Source: UBA5399 sp964592125 | Lineage (GTDB): Bacteria > Bacillota > Clostridia > Christensenellales > Christensenellaceae | DNA: 26,671 bases | Assembly (NCBI GenBank): GCA_964592125.1 | Contig: CAZQBV010000032.1 | Location: 1-26,671, forward strand | Direction: 5' to 3' | In this document: positions 15,672 through 23,725 of the stretch, in pieces | Numbering within the stretch: the first letter of the stretch is position 1 | Layout of the letters: every line of letters starts with the position of its first letter | Program-made: the position numbers and the translations under genes | The notes under the pieces: generated by a model | Told to the model about the DNA's origin: nothing | What the model saw: the letters and a program-made list of their open reading frames with translations, nothing else | Database searches by the model: none

Positions 15672-17159
15672 ATGAAGTATGTAGTAGCGCTGGATCAAGG
15701 CACTACCAGTTCGCGTTGTATTATTTTTGATAACGAACAGAATGTACTATGTGCGCGGCAAAAAGAGTTTGCGCAGTTTTACCCACAGCCCGGTTGGGTA
15801 GAGCACAACCCTATGGAGCTGTTTTCTTCCCAATATGATGTGATGCGCGAAGCCATAGACTTTGTGGATATTTCACTTTCGGATGTGGCGGCAGTGGGCA
15901 TTACCAACCAACGCGAAACCACTATAGTATGGGAAAAGGACAGCGGAATGCCCATATACAATGCCATTGTGTGGCAATGCAGGCGCACCGCTCCCATTTG
16001 CGAACAGTTAAAAAAGCTGCCCGGCTTTGCGGCTTTGGTGCGCGATCATACCGGATTGGTGATAGATGCCTATTTTTCCGCTACCAAGCTGAAATGGATA
16101 TTGGACAATGTGGAGGGCGCAAGGGCACGGGCAAAGCGTGGAGAGCTGCTGTTTGGCACGGTGGACACTTGGCTGCTTTGGAACCTGACGGGTGGCAATG
16201 TACACAAAACGGACTTAACCAATGCCAGCCGCACCATGCTGTTCAATATCAACACGCTGGCTTGGGATGATGAAATTTTGAATATACTGGATATTCCCAA
16301 GGAAATGTTGCCCGAGGTGGCAGGCTCTTCCGAACTATTTGGATATACAGATATTTATGGGAAACAGGTGCCCATAGCGGGCGTGGCGGGAGACCAACAG
16401 GCGGCATTGTTTGGTCAGGCATGTTTTTCCGCAGGGCAAGCCAAAAACACCTATGGCACTGGCTGTTTTATGCTGATGAACACGGGGGACAGGCTGGTGG
16501 AAAGCAGCCATGGCTTGTTGGCAACTCTGGCGGCAACACCGAATGGGCTTTTGCAATACGCACTGGAGGGCAGTGTGTTTATGGGCGGCGCAGTGGTGCA
16601 GTGGTTGCGGGACGAAATGCGGCTGATAAAGGACAGTGTGGATAGCGAATACTTTGCAAACAAGGTGCCGGACAACGGCGGGGTGTACCTAGTGCCCGCC
16701 TTTACAGGGCTGGGTGCGCCATATTGGGATATGTATGCCCGGGGTACCATTGCCGGGCTAACGCGTGGCTCCACTGCGGAGCATATCATTCGCGCCGCGC
16801 TGGAATCCATTGCTTATCAAAGCAGGGATGTGCTGCTGGCTATGCAAGCCGATACAAATATAGAACTGGATGTACTGCGTGTGGATGGCGGCGTTAGTTC
16901 CAACAATTTTTTAATGCAGTTTCAGGCAGATATTACGCGAACCACAGTGCAGCGCCCCCGCATACGCGAAACCACGGCGTTGGGTGCGGCATACCTTGCC
17001 GGTCTTGCCACGGGCGTGTGGCGCGATACGATGGAAATTTCCTATAAACGAATAGAGGACAAATCCTTTTCGCCCGCCATGCCCGAGCATACGCGCGAAA
17101 CCCTGATAAATGGCTGGAACCGTGCAGTGGGCAGGGCAAAGGACTGGGTGCAAAAATGA
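15672..17159 (+). CDS. glpK: Glycerol kinase
   Basis: A 495-residue FGGY-family kinase that phosphorylates glycerol to glycerol 3-phosphate in the cytoplasm, feeding lipid synthesis or glycolysis. Signatures: DQGTTSSR (8-15, phosphate loop), GITNQRETT, the FGGY-type YGTGCFMLMNTG and GGVSSNNFLMQFQADI, and GAAYLAG near the end. Length and C-terminal end (WNRAVGRAKDW) are normal. GAGGA lies 8-9 bases before the ATG. No glpF or glpD is adjacent, which is unusual for a glycerol gene cluster. The frame stays open for 58 codons beyond the stop codon (see 17160-17336). tpiA, acting later in the same pathway, is 4.4 kb away on the other strand. Confidence 0.96.
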   Translation: MKYVVALDQGTTSSRCIIFDNEQNVLCARQKEFAQFYPQPGWVEHNPMELFSSQYDVMREAIDFVDISLSDVAAVGITNQRETTIVWEKDSGMPIYNAIVWQCRRTAPICEQLKKLPGFAALVRDHTGLVIDAYFSATKLKWILDNVEGARARAKRGELLFGTVDTWLLWNLTGGNVHKTDLTNASRTMLFNINTLAWDDEILNILDIPKEMLPEVAGSSELFGYTDIYGKQVPIAGVAGDQQAALFGQACFSAGQAKNTYGTGCFMLMNTGDRLVESSHGLLATLAATPNGLLQYALEGSVFMGGAVVQWLRDEMRLIKDSVDSEYFANKVPDNGGVYLVPAFTGLGAPYWDMYARGTIAGLTRGSTAEHIIRAALESIAYQSRDVLLAMQADTNIELDVLRVDGGVSSNNFLMQFQADITRTTVQRPRIRETTALGAAYLAGLATGVWRDTMEISYKRIEDKSFSPAMPEHTRETLINGWNRAVGRAKDWVQK

Positions 17160-17336
17160 TTGTGTGCAGACACAAGCAGCTACGGCAAAGCACGGCACAC
17201 GCCGCGGGCAGTATGTGTGGACTGGATTCGCAAGGGTGAGGAAACCCCGTTGCCCAGTTGCGATGTTTTGGGTGCCACTGTGGCGGTTTTTAAGGGCAAG
17301 AAGCTGCTGCGCAGAGCCGCCGCTGCTACCAGTTAA
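17160..17336 (+). other. Possible gene remnant in frame behind glpK
   Basis: Directly after the glpK stop codon the same frame stays open for 58 codons, ending at TAA 17334-17336. The middle (CVDWIRKGEETPLPSCDVLG) and end (ATVAVFKGKKLL) look protein-like, but no start codon with a ribosome binding site is present (TTG at 17160 only). A normal glycerol kinase ends at the TGA, so I do not treat it as a lost part of glpK. It includes the 27 bases shared with the tandem repeat at 20133-20410. Could be the tail of a lost gene, or chance. Confidence 0.25.
17240..17266 (+). repeat. 27-base exact match to the 120 bp tandem repeat
   Basis: These 27 bases (GGAAACCCCGTTGCC.. to ..GCGATGT) are identical to 20321-20347 and differ at one base from 20201-20227. 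GCCGCGGG stands 39 bases upstream here and 38 bases upstream in the tandem units, so a longer, diverged homologous stretch of about 65 bases is likely. Confidence 0.8.
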
Positions 17337-17486
17337 AACGCATCTTTGATTCGTTTTTTTGCTTTGTTAAGCAACTGTATTCTAATTCGTATTTATAGAT
17401 TTCAAAATGAAAAAAATAACTATTGTATTTATCTATATGTTATGTTAAAATTTTTTAAAAATTACAGCGAAAGGTAATATATATTA

Positions 17487-17714
17487 ATGGCTGAATTAAT
17501 CAAGTGTGATGTCTGTGAAAAAGAGTTTTCTTCGTCTGCTAAGCAGTGTCCTCATTGCGGACAGCCAAACATTGTATGTCCGAAATGCGGGAGCAAAAAT
17601 GTATCCGAAAGAACGGGGCGGGAAAAGGGTAACGCTGTACTATGGTTCGGGGTTTTGGGCGCAAAATCTGCGATGATGAATTATAAATGCAATGACTGTA
17701 GGTTCAAGTTTTAG
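17487..17714 (+). CDS. Small double zinc-ribbon protein
   Basis: A 75-residue protein with four CxxC pairs: Cys7/10 and 21/24, and Cys31/34 and 68/71, enough for two zinc ribbons. A short hydrophobic/glycine stretch (AVLWFGVLGAKSAMM, 50-64) lies between the last two pairs, an unusual insertion that might touch a membrane or a partner. An AAAGGTAAT ribosome-binding-site candidate lies about 15 bases before the ATG, further than normal. Such proteins are often nucleic-acid or protein adaptors; no specific function can be given. The A/T-rich flanks (17337-17486, 17715-17840) contain nothing I can identify. Confidence 0.75.
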   Translation: MAELIKCDVCEKEFSSSAKQCPHCGQPNIVCPKCGSKNVSERTGREKGNAVLWFGVLGAKSAMMNYKCNDCRFKF

Positions 17715-17840
17715 GTATAATGTAAGCAGTACTACATTTTTTCTGACCACATGTTTTTATAAATAGTATTTATTTTGTAGAATAATAGTTATTCTCAGTT
17801 TATGTTAAGTTAAATGCCACTATTAACTGTTGAAAAGCCC

Positions 17841-17996
17841 TTATTTAATCATGTTTCCTGTGTAGTTCTTTTTGTGCGGCAGCATAGGCATGTTCGCCAT
17901 CTGGTGACCGTTGAATCCCATTGCCCTAGCCGTCCTTTCTTCATATACGCTATTTGAATGACTTGTGCGCACAAGATGCCGTATAAGTTGTTTTGT
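17841..17996 (-). pseudogene. Possible gene remnant upstream of the Fic gene
   Basis: On the minus strand 51 codons are open between TAG (17997-17999) and TAA (17841-17843). The translation is hydrophilic and protein-like (QLIRHLVRTSHSNSVYEERT, then ARAMGFNGHQMANMPMLPHK), but there is no start codon near its beginning. A 26-residue version from an inner ATG with AAGGA about 10 bases upstream is possible. No family recognised. It may be the tail of a lost gene next to the apparently acquired Fic gene. The rest of the 17715-18079 gap shows only an A/T-rich promoter-like stretch with TATAAT at 18040. Confidence 0.3.
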
Positions 17997-18079
17997 CTAT
18001 TTGAGCAATATTTTAATAGATAAACGATAACATATACGGTATAATGGTATAAGCTGTTAAATGAAGGAGTGTCAATCAT

Positions 18080-19072
18080 ATGGAATATAGTGGCTACCTT
18101 CCACCATATACAAGAACCGATAAAATGATTGATCTGGTAGGCCAGATCAGCGAGATCATCGGTTCTATATCCGTAATTGGCAATATGCATTCCAATCCAC
18201 AATTACGCAGGGAAAACCAGATTAAGACAATTCATGCATCGCTGGCAATAGAAAACAATACATTATCTCTCGGTCAGGTTACAGATATTGTGAATGGAAA
18301 ACGCGTTTTAGGGGCGCCCCAGGAAATACAGGAAGTAAAAAATGCCTATGAGGCCTATGAACTGCTGCTAACATTCAATCCATATTCAATAGAAGATTTA
18401 CTTCGGGCACACGGCATTCTAATGAACAGCCTGACATCAGAAGCAGGTGTATTCCGTTCTTCCGGTGTTGGCGTATTTGCAGGGAAGCAATTGGTTCACA
18501 TGGCGCCGCCTGCGAATCTGGTTCCAAAGCAAATATTTGATCTTTTTCATTGGACGGAAGGTGCAACCTTACATCCTCTGATAAAAAGTTGTGTGTTTCA
18601 CTACGAATTTGAGTTTATCCATCCTTTTACCGATGGCAATGGCAGAATGGGCAGGATGTGGCAAACGCTCATTCTGTATCAATGGAAAAAATTATTCGCG
18701 TGGCTGCCTGCGGAAACATTGATAAAAGAACGCCAGCAAGAGTATTATAATGTTCTTGGCGAAGCAGACAAGGATGCCGAATCAACAAAGTTCATAGAAT
18801 ACATGCTAAATGTGATACTGGATGCTTTGCGGGAAGTGCAGCAGCACGAAACGCCGGATACTTATGCGATGCCTCATAAAGTTAAGAAGTTGCTAGGTGT
18901 ACTTGGCAATGAGCCGTTGTCTGCAACGAAACTTATGGAGAAGCTGGGGCTTAGCCGTAGAGCAACATTACAACAAAGTTACCTCGCTCCGGCGTTGAAA
19001 TTGGGGCTTATTGAAATGACTGTGCCAGATAAACCAAGGAGCCGAAATCAAAAATATAGGTACAAGCTATGA
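18080..19072 (+). CDS. Fic family protein with N-terminal inhibitory motif
   Basis: A 330-residue Fic-fold enzyme. Fic proteins usually transfer AMP from ATP to hydroxyl groups of target proteins. The core motif HPFTDGNGRMGR (181-192) is complete (catalytic His181). The N-terminal S-LAI-EN (54-59) fits the (S/T)xxxE(G/N) inhibitory helix, so activity should be autoinhibited within the same chain. The last 65 residues form a winged-helix-like region (LGNEPLSATKLMEKLGLSRR), common in this group and suggesting DNA binding. GAAGGAG lies 9 bases before the ATG. TATAAT stands at 18040. No antitoxin partner is needed or seen. Codon choice and base composition look less like the neighbours, and it is flanked by gene debris, so horizontal acquisition is plausible. 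Confidence 0.93.
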   Translation: MEYSGYLPPYTRTDKMIDLVGQISEIIGSISVIGNMHSNPQLRRENQIKTIHASLAIENNTLSLGQVTDIVNGKRVLGAPQEIQEVKNAYEAYELLLTFNPYSIEDLLRAHGILMNSLTSEAGVFRSSGVGVFAGKQLVHMAPPANLVPKQIFDLFHWTEGATLHPLIKSCVFHYEFEFIHPFTDGNGRMGRMWQTLILYQWKKLFAWLPAETLIKERQQEYYNVLGEADKDAESTKFIEYMLNVILDALREVQQHETPDTYAMPHKVKKLLGVLGNEPLSATKLMEKLGLSRRATLQQSYLAPALKLGLIEMTVPDKPRSRNQKYRYKL

Positions 19073-19216
19073 TGTTTTGCTTATTGTGCCATATTGTCTG
19101 TGTTATTTCATTCGTCGATAGCAGCTGTGAAGCGTAAATGCGGTTTATGGAGAAAAAGATAAAACACAAATTCTTTTATCCAAGTTTGTATTTTAAAGAG
19201 AGGAATGCTACTTACT

Positions 19217-20158
19217 ATGGCAATTCAGGCAAGTGAACTGCGCTATCCCTCTTCGGATGGCAAAAGTGAAATATGGGCACGTATTTGGGAAGACGCAGAT
19301 GTGCCGCCTAGGTTTGTGCTGCAAATTGCACATGGTATGTGCGAATATATAGACCGCTATGCGGAGTTTGCCGCATATGTATGCCAGCGCGGTGGCGTGG
19401 TGTGCGGCAATGACCACCTTGGCCACGGCAATTCCAAAGGTAAGAACGGTTACTTTGGCTACTTTGCGGATAAAAATGGAGAGCAGTGCGTTGTGGAGGA
19501 TATGCATCGCCTTACGGTGCTGTTGAAAGAAAAATACCCCGGTCTGCCAATGGTGTTGCTGGGGCACAGCATGGGCAGCCTAATGGGGCGCGAGTACACC
19601 GTGAAATTTGGAAACGAACTGGATGCTGTTATTTATGTGGGAACCTCTGGTACGAACAAGGTTACGGGCATCACTAGGTTTTTGGCGCGGGTGGGCATGT
19701 TGTTCGGTAGGGCAAAAAAGCCCGCGTCATTCCTTTCCTATCTGGCATTTTCCAAGTATAACGACAGGGTGGAAAACAGACGCACCAAAAGCGACTGGCT
19801 AACGCGGGATGAAGCAATTGTGGATGCCTACATCAAAAACCCGTGGTGCAACTTCCTTTTTACAGATCGAGCTGCCTACGATTTTGCCAAGCTGGTGGAT
19901 GCCGTATCGGGAATGGAATGGGCAAACCGTTTGCCAAAAGAGTTGCCCTATTATCTTTTTTCGGGTAGTATGGATCCCGTGGGTGCGTATGGCGAAGGGG
20001 TTGCCGAGGTGCAGGGCTGGATGCTGCAAGCCGGTGTGAAACATGTTACAATGAAACTGTACCCGGGTGCGCGGCACGAGATTTTGAATGAAACAAACCG
20101 GCAGGAGGTATATGCCGACACCGTGGCATGGATCACAAAAGTTTTGGAGAAGCACTAA
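19217..20158 (+). CDS. Alpha/beta hydrolase, monoacylglycerol lipase-like
   Basis: A 313-residue serine hydrolase of the Hydrolase_4 type. The nucleophile elbow GHSMG (116-120, Ser118), Asp253 (GSMDPVG) and His287 (GARHEI) make a complete catalytic triad, and HGMCEYIDRY (39-48) is the family oxyanion-hole region. Such enzymes cleave monoacylglycerols or lysophospholipids. There is no signal peptide, so it is probably cytoplasmic. Two starts are possible: ATG 19205, directly touching the AGAGAGGA purine stretch, or ATG 19217, 12 bases after it; the second is chosen because the first leaves no spacer. The last 26 bases of the gene are the beginning of a 120 bp tandemly duplicated unit, so its 3' end occurs two more times downstream. 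Confidence 0.9.
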   Translation: MAIQASELRYPSSDGKSEIWARIWEDADVPPRFVLQIAHGMCEYIDRYAEFAAYVCQRGGVVCGNDHLGHGNSKGKNGYFGYFADKNGEQCVVEDMHRLTVLLKEKYPGLPMVLLGHSMGSLMGREYTVKFGNELDAVIYVGTSGTNKVTGITRFLARVGMLFGRAKKPASFLSYLAFSKYNDRVENRRTKSDWLTRDEAIVDAYIKNPWCNFLFTDRAAYDFAKLVDAVSGMEWANRLPKELPYYLFSGSMDPVGAYGEGVAEVQGWMLQAGVKHVTMKLYPGARHEILNETNRQEVYADTVAWITKVLEKH

Positions 20159-20410
20159 ACATGCCGCGGGTTATCTGTTTCTTATAGAGGCACAGGTGCC
20201 GGAAACCCCGTTGCCCAGCTGCGATGTCACGGCAGCAAGTGTTGATATACTGTCACAAAAGTTTTGGAGAAGCACTAAACATGCCGCGGGTCATCTGTTT
20301 CTTATAGAGGCACAGGTGCCGGAAACCCCGTTGCCCAGTTGCGATGTCACGGCAGCAAGTGTTGATATACTGTCACAAAAGTTTTGGAGAAGCACTAAAC
20401 ATGCCGCGGG
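20133..20410 (+). repeat. 120 bp tandem duplication, 2.3 units
   Basis: Units 20133-20252 and 20253-20372 are identical except at two positions (20172/20292 and 20219/20339). A third partial unit (20373-20410, 38 bases) ends at GCCGCGGG. The first 26 bases are the 3' end of the hydrolase gene including its stop. Each unit contains GGCAC-AG-GTGCC and a GCTGC/GCAGC (GTTGC/GCAGC in unit 2) pairing. It fills the gap to the glycosyltransferase gene. The near-identity indicates recent expansion. Confidence 0.95.
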
Positions 20411-20479
20411 CATTTTTTATAGAGAGTGTATGGATTTGCATTTAGCCAAGATATTGGGGGAAATGTCTTTGGAGGTAAC

Positions 20480-21430
20480 ATGGATAAAATAAGTATTGTG
20501 GTGCCCTGCTACAACGAAGAGCAGGCGCTGCCGCATTTTTATAACGAGATGAAAAAGGTGTGCGGCAATATGCCCGCAGTCTGTTTTGAATATATTTTTG
20601 TGGATGATGGCTCTAGCGATGGCACCATGAAGGTACTGCGCCATTTGGCAGAGCAGGACAAGGCCGTGCGCTATGTGTCTTTTTCGCGCAACTTTGGCAA
20701 GGAAAGCGCCATGTATGCCGGGTTTGAATATGCCACGGGGAAGTATGTGGCAGTGATGGATGCAGACCTTCAAGATCCGCCAGCACTGCTGCCCCAAATG
20801 TATAGCGAAATTGTGCACGGCGGTTACGATTGCGTGGCTACGCGACGTGTTACCCGAGCGGGGGAGCCAGCCATACGTTCTTTTTGTGCTAGGTCATTTT
20901 ATAAGCTAATCAACAAAATGTCCCCCACAAAGGTGGTGGATGGTGCGCGCGACTATCGGCTGATGCGCCGCAAAATGGTGGATGCCATACTGGCACTAAA
21001 AGAATACAATCGCTTTTCCAAAGGTATTTTCAGTTGGGTGGGGTTCGATACCAAATGGCTGGAGTACGAGAATATAGAGCGCGTGGCAGGCGAAACCAAA
21101 TGGTCGTTTTGGAAGCTGTTCAAGTACTCGTTGGATGGCATTATGGGCTTTTCCACTGCGCCATTGGGCATTGCCTCTGTGCTGGGCATTCTGATGTTTT
21201 TGGTTTCCGCCATTATGATTGTATGGATTGTGATAAAAACGCTGGCATGGGGCGACCCTGTGGCGGGCTGGCCTGCGCTGGCCTGTATGATACTGTTTGT
21301 GGGTGGAATACAGCTGTTTTGCACCGGAATTAACAGCCAATATGTTGCCAAAACCTATTTGGAAGTGAAACGCCGCCCCATTTATATTGCCAAGGAAACC
21401 GAGGCAGATTTAAAAAACACGCAAGAATAA
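20480..21430 (+). CDS. GT2 family glycosyltransferase, polyprenyl-phosphate type
   Basis: A 316-residue membrane-bound glycosyltransferase resembling GtrB and dolichol-phosphate-mannose synthases. The GT-A nucleotide-sugar domain shows SIVVPCYNEE (5-14), VDDGSSDGT (41-49) and the metal-binding MDADLQDP (93-100), then RDYRLMRR. Two membrane helices (about 228-255 and 265-290) and a basic tail follow. The usual role is to move a sugar from a nucleotide to undecaprenyl phosphate at the inner face of the membrane for wall or surface glycosylation. The ATG at 20480 has GGAGG 4-5 bases upstream; longer upstream readings run through the tandem repeat. It ends at a bidirectional terminator facing tpiA. 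Confidence 0.94.
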   Translation: MDKISIVVPCYNEEQALPHFYNEMKKVCGNMPAVCFEYIFVDDGSSDGTMKVLRHLAEQDKAVRYVSFSRNFGKESAMYAGFEYATGKYVAVMDADLQDPPALLPQMYSEIVHGGYDCVATRRVTRAGEPAIRSFCARSFYKLINKMSPTKVVDGARDYRLMRRKMVDAILALKEYNRFSKGIFSWVGFDTKWLEYENIERVAGETKWSFWKLFKYSLDGIMGFSTAPLGIASVLGILMFLVSAIMIVWIVIKTLAWGDPVAGWPALACMILFVGGIQLFCTGINSQYVAKTYLEVKRRPIYIAKETEADLKNTQE

Positions 21431-21460
21431 TACAAGTTACTGATAAAAACAACTGATAGA

Positions 21461-21501
21461 AAAAACCGCCATATGGTTTTGATAAGCCAAGGGCGGTTTT
21501 T
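21461..21501. terminator. Bidirectional terminator between the glycosyltransferase and tpiA
   Basis: AAAAACCGCC (21461-21470) pairs with GGCGGTTTTT (21492-21501). An inner stem TGGTTT/AAGCCA adds stability. T runs exist in both directions. Confidence 0.85.
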
Positions 21502-21529
21502 GGTTATTCGTATATGTGTTGTTGTAGGC

Positions 21530-22276
21530 TCAATAATTTACAATCTTTGCAAAGCTTTCTGCGTTTAGGCTGGCGCCGCCAATCAGGCCACCGTCTATAT
21601 CGCTCATAGCCATCAGTTCACTTACGTTATCCGCATTCATGCTGCCGCCATACTGTATGCGCACATTGTTGGCACATTCGCTGGAATACAGCTCTGCAAC
21701 TGCTTTGCGAATCACGCGTATGGTGTCGTTCGCCTGCTGCTTCGTGGCGGTTACTCCCGTACCAATCGCCCACACGGGCTCGTACGCAATCACCACTTGT
21801 TCCATTTGGTGTGCCGCCACGCCGTGCAGTGCCAGCTTGATTTGTGCGCGCACCACCTCATCGGTTATGCCATGCTCCCTTTGCTGCAAATGCTCGCCCA
21901 CGCAAACAATAGGCCTCAGGCCGTTCTCCAAGCATTTCAACACCTTTTTATTTACGGTTTCGTCTGTTTCCCCAAAATACTGGCGGCGTTCGGAGTGCCC
22001 CAGTATTACATACTCTACCCCCAGCTCCAGCAGTGTGCCTATGCCAATTTCGCCAGTGTATGCACCGCTTTCTTCAAAATACACATTTTGCGCGCCCAGC
22101 GCAATGGCGCAACCCGACAGCGCTTCTTTCGCAGCAAACAAACATGCCGCAGTGGGGCAAACCACCACCTCTGCAAAAGCGCCCTCCACCAGCGGCCGCA
22201 GCTGCCGAATTAGCGTTACTGTTTCCGAAGGTGTTTTGTTCAGCTTCCAGTTGCCTGCAATAATCGGTTTTCTCAT
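21530..22276 (-). CDS. tpiA: Triosephosphate isomerase
   Basis: A 248-residue enzyme that interconverts dihydroxyacetone phosphate and glyceraldehyde 3-phosphate in glycolysis. Active-site residues: Asn9/Lys11 (GNWKLNK), His94 (GHSERR) and Glu166 in AYEPVWAIGTG; the phosphate loop QYGGSM and the final GGASL are present. The start at 22276 (MRKPII) is preferred over 22288 because GGAG lies 6 bases before it. It stands away from gapA and pgk, with which it is often clustered in Bacillota. The HD-GYP gene is 63 bases upstream on the same strand, so the two may share a transcript. Confidence 0.97.
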   Translation of the reverse strand: MRKPIIAGNWKLNKTPSETVTLIRQLRPLVEGAFAEVVVCPTAACLFAAKEALSGCAIALGAQNVYFEESGAYTGEIGIGTLLELGVEYVILGHSERRQYFGETDETVNKKVLKCLENGLRPIVCVGEHLQQREHGITDEVVRAQIKLALHGVAAHQMEQVVIAYEPVWAIGTGVTATKQQANDTIRVIRKAVAELYSSECANNVRIQYGGSMNADNVSELMAMSDIDGGLIGGASLNAESFAKIVNY

Positions 22277-22339
22277 TGTATTCTCCAATCGGTTCTATTA
22301 CTTCGGCACGAAATACTAGCAAGGGTTAAAGTGAGGATA

Positions 22340-23380
22340 TCATTCCTCCAAAAAATCCTGCAAAAATGTAAACTGGCTGTTTGCTGAAGGTTCAATAAAA
22401 TCAAGTATGCTGTTGTCGCCTTCATCGCATCCACGCTCCACATTGCACACATCCAAAAATGCGGATACAATGTGTGGGTCAAATTGCTTCCCGCTCCAAA
22501 AAACAAGCTCCTCTGCGGCTTTGCTGTGCCCCATTCCCTTTCTGTAGGAACGGTCGGATGTCATGGCATCGTATGCATCTGCAACCGCAATAATTCTTGC
22601 GCCAATGGGAATGTCGTTTCCTGCCAATCCCGCCGGGTAGCCGCTGCCATCCATTTTTTCGTGATGGGACTCTATATTGCCTTTTAAATAATCAAAACTG
22701 GTTAGCTTGGACAATAGCTGCACACCAACTGTTGGGTGCGTTTTTATCAAAGCGAATTCTTCTTCGTTCAATTTGCTGGTTTTGTTCAGCACTGCATCGG
22801 GTATGCCAATCTTCCCAATGTCGTGTAGAGAAGCCGCTACATAAATATCCCGCTTTTCCCTATCGGAAAGCCCCAGCCGCTCCGCAATTAACATGCTTAA
22901 ATCCCGAACGCACATGGAATGGTTGGCTGTGTAGGTGTCCTTTGCCTCCACAATCACCACGAAGGTATCCAGCATGCGGTAAAAATCGTCTGAAAGCTTT
23001 TTTTGATAGCGCATTTCTTCTGTTCTGTCTGTTAGAATTTCCAACACATATTCAAACGTACCATCATCTTTGTACAAGGGAACTCCATAATTGTCGTTGT
23101 ATCGTTCATTGCCTGCCCGATCAATTTCCTTGTTTAGGCGATACTCTTTTTTTCCTGTTTCAAAGGCCTTGGCCACAATGCAAGTATCGCAAACAGAGGA
23201 AAACCCCCTAGATTGGTAGCATTTTTTCCCCAAAATCTCTTGATAGGCAACACCGGCAATTTTCACAATATATTTATTGGCAAAAATTACATTAAACTCT
23301 TTGTCTACTACAATATATGCGGCAGGTGTATTGTCTACAATGCTTTTTAAAAAAGAATTCTCTGGAATGACAGGCTTCAT
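22340..23380 (-). CDS. PAS domain and HD-GYP domain protein
   Basis: A 346-residue signalling protein. An N-terminal PAS sensor (about 10-125) carries three cysteines, C54 and the pair C64/C67 (SVCDTCIV), which could hold a metal, cluster or redox switch. An HD-GYP phosphodiesterase domain (about 140-310) follows, with HDIGK (186-190) and HHEKMDGSGYP (239-249), the full signature of enzymes that hydrolyse cyclic di-GMP or a related cyclic dinucleotide. No membrane segment is seen, so it should sense in the cytoplasm. The ATG has AAGGAA about 7 bases upstream and a good promoter. tpiA follows. Confidence 0.93.
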   Translation of the reverse strand: MKPVIPENSFLKSIVDNTPAAYIVVDKEFNVIFANKYIVKIAGVAYQEILGKKCYQSRGFSSVCDTCIVAKAFETGKKEYRLNKEIDRAGNERYNDNYGVPLYKDDGTFEYVLEILTDRTEEMRYQKKLSDDFYRMLDTFVVIVEAKDTYTANHSMCVRDLSMLIAERLGLSDREKRDIYVAASLHDIGKIGIPDAVLNKTSKLNEEEFALIKTHPTVGVQLLSKLTSFDYLKGNIESHHEKMDGSGYPAGLAGNDIPIGARIIAVADAYDAMTSDRSYRKGMGHSKAAEELVFWSGKQFDPHIVSAFLDVCNVERGCDEGDNSILDFIEPSANSQFTFLQDFLEE

Positions 23381-23423
23381 TCTTATTTCCTTCTATCATT
23401 TTATAGTTAAACTTATATAGTCG

Positions 23424-23452
23424 ATTATATCACGAACGGTGCTTGTTTTCAA
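23424..23452 (-). promoter_or_regulatory. Promoter of the PAS-HD-GYP gene
   Basis: On the minus strand: -35 TTGAAA (23447-23452), 17-base spacer, -10 TATAAT (23424-23429), 44 bases before the ATG. Confidence 0.7.
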
Positions 23453-23725
23453 GGTTTTTAAGTGACTGATGGGGCTGGTGCAATGGGGCTGGATGATTGG
23501 CCAGCCAATAGATTTGATTTTTCTAAATGAGGGCATTTTGCATTAAATCTATAAAGGTTTTTTCAGTTTATGGTTTGCGCTTCATGTAATCAAGTTGTAA
23601 AAGATTGGCGTTTGGCAAAGTTTTGCGGAACATTTGGTCATGTTAGCCCGTCTTTAGCTATGTAGGATTGATTTGGGGGCAAAAAAACGACCTAGAATAA
23701 CCCCCTCTCTCACAAAATATAACTT
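23453..23725. other. Intergenic stretch without a supported gene
   Basis: About 270 bases between the HD-GYP promoter and repeat copy 2. It holds one short frame (23570-23665, 31 codons) without convincing features, a small TTGGCC-AGCCAA type dyad near 23500 and a GGGGG/CCCCC pairing around 23675-23705. I see no tRNA, riboswitch or gene remnant. Confidence 0.5.

Noticed and set aside
20088..20492. A 134-codon frame through the tandem repeat encoding 40-residue protein repeats
   Set aside because: Its first part is the shifted frame of the hydrolase gene, it has no ribosome binding site, and it stays open mainly because the 120 bp unit is a multiple of three.
23570..23665. 31-codon frame with two cysteines in the gap after the HD-GYP gene
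   Set aside because: Weak ribosome binding site, no recognisable motif and no supporting context; likely chance.
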